NCBI RefSeq assembly: GCF_018128945.1
Contig: NZ_CP068393.1
Location: 1,798,001-1,862,000 of the forward strand
From: Aristaeella hokkaidonensis
Lineage (GTDB): Bacteria > Bacillota > Clostridia > Christensenellales > Aristaeellaceae
Length of the DNA stretch: 64,000 bases
Direction: 5' to 3'
Made by a program: the position numbers and the translations under genes. Every line of letters begins with the position of its first letter. The stretch's first letter is position 1. The notes beneath the pieces were generated by a model. The model searched no databases. It was not told the DNA's origin and worked only from the letters and a program-made list of their open reading frames with translations. This document shows, one piece after another, positions 41,764 through 50,554 of the stretch.

Positions 41764-42711
41764 ATGACAGCTGTTAGTCAATCTGCTAAGAAGAAGATCA
41801 AGGCAGGCTCCTTCTCCCTGAATCGCTTCGGCACGGGAACCCAGAGCGTCTTCCACCTGGTGCTGGCAGCATTCTCGCTGATGTGCATTATCCCCTTCAT
41901 CTTCGTCATCATCATCGCTTTCTCTTCCGAGGAAAGCATTCGTCAGATCGGTTATTCCTTCGCTCCTCTTTCCTGGAGCACCCAAGCCTTCACCTACACC
42001 TTCCAGCTGGGGAATGCCCTTTGGAGAAGCTACTTTAACTCCTTCCTGATCACTGCGGTCGGTACACTCCTGAGCGTCTCCATTACAGTGCTGTACGCTT
42101 ACCCGCTGTTCCGCAGGGACTACAGGTTTCGTAACTTCTTCAACTTCCTCAGCTTCTTCACGATGATCTTCGGAGGCGGTCTGGTACCCACCTTCGTTAT
42201 CTGCAAGAGCGTTCTGGGGCTCAGCGACAACTACGCCGCCCTGATCGTCCCCATGCTCTTCAGTCCCTTCAATGTCATCATCATGCGGACCTTCCTCCAG
42301 ACCACCGTCCCGACGGAGCTGATTGAAGCCGCCACCATCGATGGCAGCGGAGAATACTCCACTCTCCTGCGGATCGTACTCCCGGTCGTGAAGCCCGGCA
42401 TTGCCACCATCGCCCTGCTGGTCTCCCTGGCCTACTGGAATGAATGGTTCCTGTCCCTGCTGTACCTGAACAAGAACATGGAAATCATGCCCCTGCAGTA
42501 TCTGCTGATGCGGATGCAGCGCAACGCGGACTTCCTGGCCAAGAACTCCTCCATGCTGGGTGCGGATGCTGCCAAAGCCGCGGCACAGCTGCCCTCCCAG
42601 TCCCTGAAGATGGCCCTGGTCGTGTTCATCGTAGTCCCGATTGCCTGCGCTTACCCCTTCTTCCAGCGCTACGTGGTCGCTGGTTTGACCATTGGTTCGG
42701 TAAAAGGTTAA
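41764..42711 (+). CDS. ABC sugar transporter permease (YtcP/AraQ type)
   Basis: Second membrane subunit of the importer. The 315-residue protein has six helices and the EAA loop IEAATIDGSGEYSTLLRIVL near residue 200, then PVVKPGIATIALL. The motif YPLFRRDYRFRNFFNF after the second helix is typical of YtcP proteins. It forms a heterodimer with the preceding gene product and uses a shared ATPase. Ribosome binding site GGAGG is eight bases upstream. Confidence 0.93.
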   Translation: MTAVSQSAKKKIKAGSFSLNRFGTGTQSVFHLVLAAFSLMCIIPFIFVIIIAFSSEESIRQIGYSFAPLSWSTQAFTYTFQLGNALWRSYFNSFLITAVGTLLSVSITVLYAYPLFRRDYRFRNFFNFLSFFTMIFGGGLVPTFVICKSVLGLSDNYAALIVPMLFSPFNVIIMRTFLQTTVPTELIEAATIDGSGEYSTLLRIVLPVVKPGIATIALLVSLAYWNEWFLSLLYLNKNMEIMPLQYLLMRMQRNADFLAKNSSMLGADAAKAAAQLPSQSLKMALVVFIVVPIACAYPFFQRYVVAGLTIGSVKG

Positions 42712-42788
42712 TCGTAATTTAAGGGCACAGCCCTTAAAAATATAGAATATCAGCACCCGGGAAGGTGCTGAAAATAAGGAGGATGACC

Positions 42789-44297
42789 ATGAAAAAGTTC
42801 CTGTCTCTCATTCTGACCCTGGCGCTGATCCTGTCCGTGTGCAGCTTTGCCGCCGCTGACGATCTGCCCACCATCACCATCATGTTCCATGGCAGCAACG
42901 TTTCCGACGACTCCGCCGTGCTCGAAAAAGTCAACGAGTACATCGCTGACAAAGTCGGCGCGAAACTGGAAGTCATCTGGGGCACCTGGGGCGACTTCGA
43001 CGAGAAGGCCGTCAACGCCCTGACCTCCGGCGACAAGGATGTTGACATCGTCTTCACCTGCTCCTGGAGCTCTGACGAATACAACAGCTACGCCAAGAAG
43101 GGCTACTTCCTGAAGCTGGACGACCTGATCGAGCAGTACGGTGCCGATCTGAAGGCCGCCATTCCGGAAAGCCTGATGCAGGCCGCCACCATCGAAGGTG
43201 CTGAAGGCAAGGGCGTTTACGCCGTCAACGGCTTCAAAGACACCGCCACCCAGAACACCTGGGACGTGAACGTCACCCTGCTGACCGAACTGGGCTACAC
43301 CGTGGACGATCTCATGGCCAAGGGATTCTTCGACTGGGACGAAATCTTCGCTAAGGCCAAGGAAGTCAAAGGCGACAGCTTCTATCCCTTCCTCGTGGAG
43401 CCCATGGTTGCCGAGCGTATGGTTACCAACTCCATCATCGTGGCTGGTGACGCCGGTTCCACCAACCTGCTGTCCCTGTACCTGAACCCCGAAGATGTGT
43501 CTGCTGACGGCGTCTACGGCAACAAGCTGGTCAACAAGTTCGGCACTCCCGAATACAAGGCCTTCGCTGAGAAGATGCATGCCTACTACGAAGCCGGCTA
43601 CATCGATCCCGCCCTGTCCGTGGGTGAAACCTCCAACGATTGCCGCACCAACCACCAGAAGGACGCTTCCTACCTGATCGGCACCCAGTCCTACGCCTTC
43701 GGCTATGAATACTCTGCCGACGTGCTGGCCCGCGGCGCTGAAATCAAGTTCGTGCCCTGCACCGATCCTTATGTGGACACCACCGCTTCCCAGGGCGCCA
43801 TGATGGCTATCAACTCCGCTTCCGAGCATCCGGAAGAAGCCTTCAAGTTCCTGGCCCTGCTGAACAGCGACCCGGTTCTCATGACCCTGATGAATTACGG
43901 TGTTGAAGGCATCCACTACACCCTGAACGACGAAGGCCTGGTCGTCTTCAATGACGAAGCCCGCGCCACCTACAGCCCCTGGACCAACGGCGTTGGCAAC
44001 GTCACCATCCTGCCCGACACCGCTTCCGAAGGCAAGGGCTTCCGTAAGTCCTTCCAGGAATACTATGCCGGCGCTAAGGGCATTCCTTCCCTGGGCTTCG
44101 TGTTCGACAACAGCCCCGTTGAAAATGAAATGGCTGCCCTGGGCAACGTTGCTGCTCAGTACGCCCTGGCTCTGGACTGCGGCGCTGTCGATCCCGAGAC
44201 TGAACTGCCCTCCTTCCTGGCCGCTCTGGATGCTGCCGGAATGGAAGCTTACCTGAATGAAGCCAATGCTCAGCTGGAAGCTTACCTCGCCAAGTAA
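42789..44297 (+). CDS. ABC sugar transporter extracellular solute-binding protein
   Basis: Captures the sugar for the importer encoded just upstream. The 502-residue protein begins with MKKFLSLILTLALILSVCSF, a signal peptide; the Cys in LSVC is a poor lipobox (Val at -1) and AAADD offers a signal peptidase I site, so the anchoring is uncertain. The mature part resembles LplA-like binding proteins (TIEGAEGKGVYAVNGFKDT, IGTQSYAFGYEYSADVL, APWTNG-like PWTNGVGN). The ATG at 42789 has AAGGAGG six bases upstream. Codon use is strongly biased to GC-ending codons, which suggests high expression. A terminator closes the operon. Confidence 0.92.
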   Translation: MKKFLSLILTLALILSVCSFAAADDLPTITIMFHGSNVSDDSAVLEKVNEYIADKVGAKLEVIWGTWGDFDEKAVNALTSGDKDVDIVFTCSWSSDEYNSYAKKGYFLKLDDLIEQYGADLKAAIPESLMQAATIEGAEGKGVYAVNGFKDTATQNTWDVNVTLLTELGYTVDDLMAKGFFDWDEIFAKAKEVKGDSFYPFLVEPMVAERMVTNSIIVAGDAGSTNLLSLYLNPEDVSADGVYGNKLVNKFGTPEYKAFAEKMHAYYEAGYIDPALSVGETSNDCRTNHQKDASYLIGTQSYAFGYEYSADVLARGAEIKFVPCTDPYVDTTASQGAMMAINSASEHPEEAFKFLALLNSDPVLMTLMNYGVEGIHYTLNDEGLVVFNDEARATYSPWTNGVGNVTILPDTASEGKGFRKSFQEYYAGAKGIPSLGFVFDNSPVENEMAALGNVAAQYALALDCGAVDPETELPSFLAALDAAGMEAYLNEANAQLEAYLAK

Positions 44298-44316
44298 CCT
44301 CCATACTTTCCTTCGG

Positions 44317-44346
44317 AACCGCCGGATTTCCGGCGGTTCTCTTTTT
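44317..44346 (+). terminator. Intrinsic terminator of the ABC importer operon
   Basis: AACCGCCGG-ATTT-CCGGCGGTT followed by CTCTTTTT, 20 bases after the stop codon. Confidence 0.92.
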
Positions 44347-44351
44347 ATGTG

Positions 44352-44387
44352 AAAATCCCCTGTTCCGGGTCGGAACAGGGGATTCAT
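44352..44387 (-). terminator. Terminator hairpin after the cellobiose phosphorylase gene
   Basis: AATCCCCTGTTCCG and CGGAACAGGGGATT with a short loop, followed by TTCAC on the minus strand; the T tract is weak. Confidence 0.65.
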
Positions 44388-44404
44388 GATATTCAGATGA
44401 GGCG

Positions 44405-46849
44405 TTATCCGAGGATAACTTCCACCGCGTGGGTCTTTCCGTCCGCGAAGGCCGGCAGCACATTGCCGCTGATTTCCTTCCCGTCCACGGTGACCTTCTT
44501 CACACCGCGGCAGACATGAGACGGATTCTTGATCTCAATGTCGTAGATCGCTCCGCGGAAGCGGCGGCTCACCTTGTAGCCGTCCCAGGTGTGAGGCACG
44601 CAGGGATCGATCTTCAGGCCGTCCCAATCAGGCTTGACGCCCAGGATGTAATTGCTGATCACGTAGAAGTTCCAGGCTGCGGTACCGGTCAGCCAGCTGT
44701 TCTTGGCCTGGCCGAAGTTCTTCGCGTCCTTGCCGGCGATCATCTGGCTGTAGACATAGGGCTCCAGCTTGTGCAGGTCGGAGATCTCCTCGCGCCAGGC
44801 GGGAGCAATCCGGCTGTACAGGTCGAAGGCCCGGTCGCCGTGGCCTACCACGGTCTCTGCCGCGATAATCCAGGGATTGTTGTGGCAGAAAATACCGGCG
44901 TTTTCTTTATATCCCGGCGGGTAGGAGCTGACTTCGCCCAGCTCCAGGTGATATTCCTTGTAGGCGGGCTGCAGCAGTACGATGCCGTGCTCTGTCTCCA
45001 GGATGTTGTGGACGCTCTCCAGCGCCTTTTCAGCCATGCCGTTCTCCACGCCGACCCCGGCCATTACGCAGTAGCCCTGGGATTCAATGAAGATCTTGCC
45101 GTCCTCGCATTCCTTGCTGCCGACCTTGTTGCCCATGGCGTCATAGGCGCGGACAAACCATTCGCCGTCCCAGCCGTCCTTTTCGATGGCGGCGGTCATA
45201 GCGTCGATATCCTTCTGATAGGCGTCTGCCTTGTCGTTGTTGCCCTTGCGGCGCTCAATTGCCACCAGTTCCGGTCCGATGGACACGAACATGCCGGCAA
45301 TCAGCACGGATTCAGCCACCCGCTCATCCGGCGCGTTGGGATTGGAGAAGGTCTGGAAGCTCTCGTCCGGCGTATCGGAATAGCAGTTCAGGTTCAGGCA
45401 GTCGTTCCAGTCCGCCCGGCCGATCAGCGGCAGGCCGTGCGGTCCGCGGTTGTTCACCACATGCATGAAGCTGGCTTCCAGGTGCTCCAGCAGCGTGCCG
45501 CAGTCATCCGGATTGCAGTCATAGGGCGTCGCGGCGTCCAGGATGCCGAAGTCGCCGGTTTCCTTGATATAGGCAGCGGTACCGGCAATCAGCCACAGCG
45601 GGTCATCGTTGAAGCCGCCGCCGATGTCGTTGTTGCCCTTCTTGGTCAGGGGCTGATACTGATGGTAGCAGCCGCCGTCACGGAACTGGGTCGCGGCGAT
45701 GTCCAGGATACGCTCCCGGGCACGTTCCGGAATCTGGTGCACAAAGCCCAGCAGGTCCTGGCTGGAATCGCGGAAGCCCATACCGCGGCCGATGCCGCTC
45801 TCAAACATGGAGGTGGACCGGCTCATGTTGAAGGTCACCATGCACTGATAGGGATTCCAGATGTTGACCATCCGGTTCAGCTTCTCCTCGGAGGAGGTCA
45901 GCGTATAGGCGCTCAGCAGGTTGTCCCAGTGGGCCTTCAGCTGGGCAAAGGCCTTGTCAACCTGTTCATCGGAAGACAGGGCGGCCAGCATGGCCTTTGC
46001 GGGCTTCTTGTTGATGACGCCCTTCTTTTCCCATTTTTCTTCGACGGGCAGTTCCACATAGCCCAGCACGAAGTTGAATTTCTTTTCCTCACCCTTTTCC
46101 AGATGCACTTTGATCTGGTGGGCGGCCATGGGCTGCCAGCCGGAGGCAACGGAGTTGCCCATCTTGCCGGTCAGCACGGCCTGGGGATTTTCAAAGCCGT
46201 TGTACATGCCCAGGAAGGTTTCCATATCGGTATCGAAACCGTCAATGGGTGTATTCACCGCGTAGAAGGAATAGTGATTCCGGCGTTCGCGGTACTCGGT
46301 CTTGTGGTAGACAACGCCGTCTTCCACTTCCACTTCACCGGTGGAGAAGTTGCGCTGGAAGTTCAGCATGTCGTCCTGCGCGTTCCACAGGCAGAACTCC
46401 ACGAAGCTGGTCAGGATCACGTCCTTGGCGGCGTCGCTTTCGTTCGTCAGGGTCACCTGGTGCACCTCAGCGTCGTAGCCCATGGGCACGAAGCTCTTCT
46501 GGGAGGCCTTCAGGCCGTTCTTTTTACCGGTGATGATGGTGTAACCCATGCCGTGGCGGCAGGAATACTCATCCAGCTCGGTCTTGACGGGCTTCCATCC
46601 GGGGTTCCAGACGGTGCCGTTATCATTGATATAGAAATACCGGCCGCCGTTGTCGATCGGCATATTGTTGTACCGGTAGCGGGTAATCCGGCGCAGTCTT
46701 GCATCACGATAGAAGCAGTAGCCGCCGGCCGTATTGCTGATGATGCCGAAAAACTTCTCGCAGCCGAGATAGTTAATCCAGGGATACGGAGTCCGCGGCG
46801 TATCAATCACATACTCCCGCGCTTTGTCGTCAAAGTGGCCGTATTTCAT
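44405..46849 (-). CDS. Cellobiose phosphorylase (GH94)
   Basis: Converts cellobiose and phosphate to alpha-glucose 1-phosphate and glucose, saving one ATP over hydrolysis. The 814-residue protein matches characterised CBPs in length and pattern from the start ([29 protein letters not shown]), through [20 protein letters not shown] and [20 protein letters not shown], to the catalytic Asp in [12 protein letters not shown] near residue 480 and [15 protein letters not shown]. The ATG at 46849, with GGAGG ten bases upstream, is chosen over a longer frame. It converges on the ABC importer operon and has its own promoter, with a cre-like site over the -35 box. Confidence 0.95.
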   Translation of the reverse strand: MKYGHFDDKAREYVIDTPRTPYPWINYLGCEKFFGIISNTAGGYCFYRDARLRRITRYRYNNMPIDNGGRYFYINDNGTVWNPGWKPVKTELDEYSCRHGMGYTIITGKKNGLKASQKSFVPMGYDAEVHQVTLTNESDAAKDVILTSFVEFCLWNAQDDMLNFQRNFSTGEVEVEDGVVYHKTEYRERRNHYSFYAVNTPIDGFDTDMETFLGMYNGFENPQAVLTGKMGNSVASGWQPMAAHQIKVHLEKGEEKKFNFVLGYVELPVEEKWEKKGVINKKPAKAMLAALSSDEQVDKAFAQLKAHWDNLLSAYTLTSSEEKLNRMVNIWNPYQCMVTFNMSRSTSMFESGIGRGMGFRDSSQDLLGFVHQIPERARERILDIAATQFRDGGCYHQYQPLTKKGNNDIGGGFNDDPLWLIAGTAAYIKETGDFGILDAATPYDCNPDDCGTLLEHLEASFMHVVNNRGPHGLPLIGRADWNDCLNLNCYSDTPDESFQTFSNPNAPDERVAESVLIAGMFVSIGPELVAIERRKGNNDKADAYQKDIDAMTAAIEKDGWDGEWFVRAYDAMGNKVGSKECEDGKIFIESQGYCVMAGVGVENGMAEKALESVHNILETEHGIVLLQPAYKEYHLELGEVSSYPPGYKENAGIFCHNNPWIIAAETVVGHGDRAFDLYSRIAPAWREEISDLHKLEPYVYSQMIAGKDAKNFGQAKNSWLTGTAAWNFYVISNYILGVKPDWDGLKIDPCVPHTWDGYKVSRRFRGAIYDIEIKNPSHVCRGVKKVTVDGKEISGNVLPAFADGKTHAVEVILG

Positions 46850-46898
46850 GGAGCTTTTTCCTCCTGTATAATTGTCCGTCCGAAAACGGTCATTTTTA

Positions 46899-46928
46899 AG
46901 TATAGCACATTCACTTATCCTGTGTAAA
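46899..46928 (-). promoter_or_regulatory. Predicted promoter of cellobiose phosphorylase
   Basis: Minus-strand TTTACA, 18-base spacer, TATACT, about 50 bases before the start codon. The -35 box lies in the last codons of the ABC-F gene. Confidence 0.6.
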
Positions 46929-48518
46929 CGTTTCCTTTGTTTTCTCGAGGTACTCTTCGTAGTTGCACAGGTAGTCAGCAATCGTGCCATCCGGCTTAAT
47001 CTCAATGATTCTGTCGGCTACAGTGGAGATAAACTGGTGGTCCTGGCTGGTGAAAATCACGTTGCCCGGGAAGTTGATCAGGCCGTTGTTCACCGCGGTG
47101 ATGGATTCCAGGTCCAGGTGGTTGGTGGGCTGGTCCAGCATCAGGAAGTTCGCGCCGGAAAGCATCATACGGCTCAGCATGCAGCGCACTTTCTCACCGC
47201 CGGAGAGGACGTTCACAGGTTTGTACACGTCGTCTCCGCTGAACAGCATTCGGCCCAGGAAGCCGCGCATATAGGTTTCCAGCTGTTCCGGGGAATACTG
47301 GGCAAACCACTGCATCATGGTCAGGTCGCAGCCGTCAAAATACTTGCTGTTGTCCTTCGGGAAATAGCTGGTGGAGATGGTCACGCCCCACTTCACCGTA
47401 CCGCTGTCCGGCTGGATTTCCTCCGCCAGGATGCGGAACAGCGCCGTCTGGGCCTGTTCGTTGCCCACCAGGGCGATCTTCTGGCCCTTGGTCACCAGGA
47501 AGGAAACGTCCTTCAGCAGCTGCACGCCGTCCTGCGTATAGTTCAGGTCCGTCACCTGCAGGATGTCCTTGCCCGCTTCCCGGTCAGGGGTGAAAGCAAC
47601 CCAGGGATAGCGGCGGCTGGAAGCCGGCATCTGTTCGATGGTCAGCTGATCCAGCAGCTTGCGGCGGCTGGTGGCCTGCTTGGCCTTGGACTTGTTGGAG
47701 GAGAACCGCTGGATGAAAGCCTGCAGTTCACGGATCTTATCCTCGCGGCGCTTCTTCTGGTCGTTCATCAGGGCCTGCATGATCTTGCTGGATTCGTACC
47801 AGAAGTCATAGTTGCCCACGTACAGCTTCACCTGGTTATAGTCGATATCCACAATGTGGGTACACACGTTGTTCAGGAACCACCGGTCATGGCTGACCAC
47901 GATCAGGGTGCCGGGGAAATCCATCAGGAAATCTTCCAGCCAGGCCACGGAACGGTTGTCCAGGTTGTTGGTCGGTTCGTCCAGCAGCAGGATGTCCGGA
48001 TTGCCGAACAGCGCCTGCGCCAGCAGCACCTTGAATTTATCGCCTGCCTGCAGCTCGGACATGAGCATCGTATGCTCTTCCGCCGGAATGCCCAGGCCGG
48101 TCAGCAGCGTGGCCGCGTCGCTTTCCGCGTTCCAGCCGTCCATCTCGGCAAATTCGCCTTCCAGCTCAGCCGCCTTTTCGCCGTCCGCTTCGCTGAAATC
48201 GGGCTTGGCATAGAGGGCGTCCTTTTCCTTCATGATGTCATACAGGCGCTGGTTGCCCATGATAACCGTATCCAGTACCGGATAGGCGTCATACATGAAA
48301 TGGTCCTGCTTCAGGGTGCTCATGCGCTCTGTGGGCGGAATGGTCACAGAGCCGGTGGTGGGTTCCAGCTCACCGCTCAGGATCCGCAGGAAAGTGGATT
48401 TTCCCGCGCCGTTCGCACCGATGATGCCGTAGCAGTTGCCCGGGAGGAACTTCAGGTCCGCGCCGGAAAAAAGCTTCTGTCCGCCGAATGTCAGTGATAC
48501 ATTGCTTACTGTAATCAT
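46911..48518 (-). CDS. ABC-F family ATPase (YkpA/YbiT-like) with degenerate second nucleotide site
   Basis: ABC-F proteins bind the ribosomal E site and act in translation rather than transport. The 535-residue protein has two ABC domains and no membrane segment. Domain 1 has a full Walker A ([13 protein letters not shown]) and Walker B ([11 protein letters not shown]), with a signature altered to LQAGDK. The linker (about 245-290) is helical and basic. Domain 2 lacks the Walker A Lys ([13 protein letters not shown]), keeps the signature LSGGEK, and has Gln for the catalytic Glu ([11 protein letters not shown]). The second site should not hydrolyse ATP. Starts after GGAG; downstream lies cellobiose phosphorylase with its own promoter. 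Confidence 0.92.
   Translation of the reverse strand: MITVSNVSLTFGGQKLFSGADLKFLPGNCYGIIGANGAGKSTFLRILSGELEPTTGSVTIPPTERMSTLKQDHFMYDAYPVLDTVIMGNQRLYDIMKEKDALYAKPDFSEADGEKAAELEGEFAEMDGWNAESDAATLLTGLGIPAEEHTMLMSELQAGDKFKVLLAQALFGNPDILLLDEPTNNLDNRSVAWLEDFLMDFPGTLIVVSHDRWFLNNVCTHIVDIDYNQVKLYVGNYDFWYESSKIMQALMNDQKKRREDKIRELQAFIQRFSSNKSKAKQATSRRKLLDQLTIEQMPASSRRYPWVAFTPDREAGKDILQVTDLNYTQDGVQLLKDVSFLVTKGQKIALVGNEQAQTALFRILAEEIQPDSGTVKWGVTISTSYFPKDNSKYFDGCDLTMMQWFAQYSPEQLETYMRGFLGRMLFSGDDVYKPVNVLSGGEKVRCMLSRMMLSGANFLMLDQPTNHLDLESITAVNNGLINFPGNVIFTSQDHQFISTVADRIIEIKPDGTIADYLCNYEEYLEKTKETFTQDK
46923..46936. promoter_or_regulatory. Cre/LacI-like site over the -35 box of cellobiose phosphorylase
   Basis: TGTAAACGTTTCCT is close to the catabolite-responsive element consensus and shares TGTAAACGTTT with the site at 29171. 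Binding here would block the promoter when better sugars are present. It is also coding sequence (ETFT of the ABC-F protein), so chance cannot be excluded. Confidence 0.4.
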
Positions 48519-48587
48519 ATTCGTTCATTCTCCTATACTCATACTTCTGTCTTTGTTCTCATTTCCGTGCGGCTGAACTATATATCA

Positions 48588-48619
48588 TTCTGAATTCTTA
48601 ATTCTGAATTCTGAATTAA
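48588..48619. repeat. Heptad repeat AATTCTG, copy 1
   Basis: Four units of AATTCTG (one as AATTCTT) plus AATTA, lacking the first base. It lies between the dipeptidase stop and the ABC-F gene and is identical in order to copies 2 and 3. Confidence 0.85.
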
Positions 48620-49984
48620 TCATTCGCCTGCCAGGCGAATTAAGGCGTTCGCGTATATCTTCATGGCCAGCATCAGCCTGTCGATATCCTCGTATTCATC
48701 CGCCTGGTGTGCCAGGTCTTCCTCATCCGGGAACAACGCCCCGAAGGCAACGCCCTGCTTCAGCACCTTGGCGTAGGTTCCGCCGCCGGTGGACATGGGC
48801 TTTCCTTCCAGTCCCGTTTCTTCCTCATAGGCAGCCAGCAGGCTGGTCACCAGTTCACCCTCTGCCGGCACGTGGTGCGGCGGCTTCTGAACCGCTGCAT
48901 TCACGTCAAAACCCTTGAGGCTGGCTGCGGCGGCTTCCTTCAGTTTTTTCTGGTCGGCAGTCACCGGGCAGCGCATGTCCAGCGTGCCGTACCAGCTGCC
49001 GTTTTCCAGCTTCAGGATCCCCATATTGCAGGTCAGTTCTTCGGACACATCGTCCCTACAGGCACATCCGAGGCTCTTTCCGTCATGCTCAGTGCCTACC
49101 GCGTCTGCCAGTACGGCAACCGGGCCTTCAGCGCCCAGCGCTTTCAGCAGCAGGAGCATCATACCGATGGCGTTCCGTTTTCCTTCCGGATAGGCGCTGT
49201 GTCCGGGAATACCGGTGGCGGTAATCCATACGCCCTTTCCGGTTACCTCCGCCGTATAGGGCAGGCCCGTCTTTTCCGCGTATGCGCTGACTTTTTCAGC
49301 AATGTCCGCCCCGCCTTCAACCAGTGCCCTGCATTCACCGGGAATGACGTTGATCCGGTCTCCGGTGGACAGTTCCAGGATTTTCAGGCCGTCTTTCGCT
49401 TCCGGAGCACGCAGTTCCAGGCAGAGCATGCCTTTCTCCGTGTTGATCAGCGGGAAGCTTGCGTCCGGGCTGAATCCCACATCCGGAATCTTTTCATGCG
49501 CGCCGTAGTAGGCCATGTCTTCCCAGCCTTCTTCCTCGTCGCAGCCGAGGATCAGGCGGATGCCCTTCTTCAGCGGAATTCCCGCTTCCCTGATCGCCTT
49601 CATGGCAAACAGCGATGCCAGTGCCGGACCCTTGTCGTCGTTGGTTCCCCGGCCGTACATCCGGCCATTCTCAATCAGGGCCTCAAACGGCGGTTTCGTC
49701 CATCCGTCCCCGACGGGCACCACATCCAGGTGACCCAGCACGGCAATCTTTTCCACGGCGTCGCCCAGCGTCACGTCACAGGCATAGCCGTCAAAATCCC
49801 GTACCTCAAAGCCCATCTCCCGGGCGTCCGCCATGGCGGTGTCCAGCATATTCCGGATTTCCCGTCCGAAAGGCGCGCCGGCTTCCGCTTTTCCCCGTAT
49901 GGAGGGAATCCGTATCCAGCGCTGCAATGTTTCCGTATAAGCGTCCCGATAGCTGTCAATCAGCTCATAAACTCTCTGTTCCAT
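48620..49984 (-). CDS. M20 family dipeptidase (PepV/Sapep type)
   Basis: A cytoplasmic zinc dipeptidase with broad specificity, probably finishing peptide breakdown. The 454-residue protein has the metal ligands of the family: GHLDVVPVGDGW (His near residue 86), GRGTNDDKGP (bridging Asp near 118), GCDEEEGWEDM (general base Glu and ligand), PDASFPL and the final LAHQADEYEDI. A lid domain (about 185-390) contains TGIPGHSAYPEGKRNA. The ATG at 49984, six bases after AAGGAG, is the true start; a longer frame reads through a heptad repeat copy and is an artefact. Confidence 0.92.
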   Translation of the reverse strand: MEQRVYELIDSYRDAYTETLQRWIRIPSIRGKAEAGAPFGREIRNMLDTAMADAREMGFEVRDFDGYACDVTLGDAVEKIAVLGHLDVVPVGDGWTKPPFEALIENGRMYGRGTNDDKGPALASLFAMKAIREAGIPLKKGIRLILGCDEEEGWEDMAYYGAHEKIPDVGFSPDASFPLINTEKGMLCLELRAPEAKDGLKILELSTGDRINVIPGECRALVEGGADIAEKVSAYAEKTGLPYTAEVTGKGVWITATGIPGHSAYPEGKRNAIGMMLLLLKALGAEGPVAVLADAVGTEHDGKSLGCACRDDVSEELTCNMGILKLENGSWYGTLDMRCPVTADQKKLKEAAAASLKGFDVNAAVQKPPHHVPAEGELVTSLLAAYEEETGLEGKPMSTGGGTYAKVLKQGVAFGALFPDEEDLAHQADEYEDIDRLMLAMKIYANALIRLAGE

Positions 49985-50036
49985 GGTTACTCCTTGTTTT
50001 TTACGCAGCCTCTGACATATACAGAGGTTAACCTTT

Positions 50037-50069
50037 AATTCTGAATTCTTAATTCTGAATTCTGAATTA
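50037..50069. repeat. Heptad repeat AATTCTG, copy 2
   Basis: 33 bp: AATTCTG, AATTCTT, AATTCTG, AATTCTG, AATTA. Between the small unknown gene and the dipeptidase. Confidence 0.88.
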
Positions 50070-50087
50070 GTTTCCCCTCCTACCTCG

Positions 50088-50381
50088 TTAGAAGGCGTTT
50101 CTCGGATCCTGGCTCTTCTTCTTTGGAGCGTCCGGATCGATATATTCAATCTCCAGCTTTTCAAAAGGCACCGACTCAAAAAAAGCGTCCGGCAGGAAAC
50201 GGGTCATTCCGAATTCATCCCATTCCCGCTCGTTTTTATCCAGCCAGATCGGTTCCGGAAGATCCAGCTCGTGGCAGGCTTCCAGCAGTGCCCTGTGGGC
50301 GTCCGCCCGGGTACAGGGAACCGTAGTCTGCCGGTCAGTCCTGTGATGCCGGATCGTCTTTACCCAGAGTGCGGTAGCCAT
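50088..50381 (-). CDS. Small protein of unknown function
   Basis: A 97-residue cytoplasmic protein beginning MATALWVKTIRHHRTDRQTT. It has a mixed alpha-beta look, with a helical middle (TRADAHRALLEACHELDLPE) and an acidic, Pro-rich end (YIDPDAPKKKSQDPRNAF). No known domain is recognised. The ATG at 50381 follows GGGAGG by nine bases. It sits between two heptad repeat copies and between uvrC and the dipeptidase gene, in the same direction. Codon use resembles its neighbours, so a real gene is likely. Confidence 0.72.
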   Translation of the reverse strand: MATALWVKTIRHHRTDRQTTVPCTRADAHRALLEACHELDLPEPIWLDKNEREWDEFGMTRFLPDAFFESVPFEKLEIEYIDPDAPKKKSQDPRNAF

Positions 50382-50479
50382 GCGGAGATCCTCCCAGTAA
50401 TCAATGAATAATGCATATTGCAAAGCTGTTTTTCATCTTGAATCTGTATTCATTCAGGCTTTGGTTGATTGTTTGTTAT

Positions 50480-50512
50480 AATTCTGAATTCTTAATTCTG
50501 AATTCTGAATTA
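50480..50512. repeat. Heptad repeat AATTCTG, copy 3
   Basis: 33 bp, identical to copy 2. Between the uvrC stop and the small unknown gene. Confidence 0.88.
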
Positions 50513-50554
50513 CAATAAATTATTATCTCATGGATTCATATCGTATGGCAACCT

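Noticed and set aside
48620-50179. A longer N-terminus for the dipeptidase
   Set aside because: The extra residues are a translation of heptad repeat copy 2 and lie upstream of a strong ribosome binding site at the ATG at 49984.
48588-50512. CRISPR array suggested by three identical repeats
   Set aside because: The copies are about 440 to 1450 bases apart with whole genes between them, and the unit is an internal 7-base tandem.
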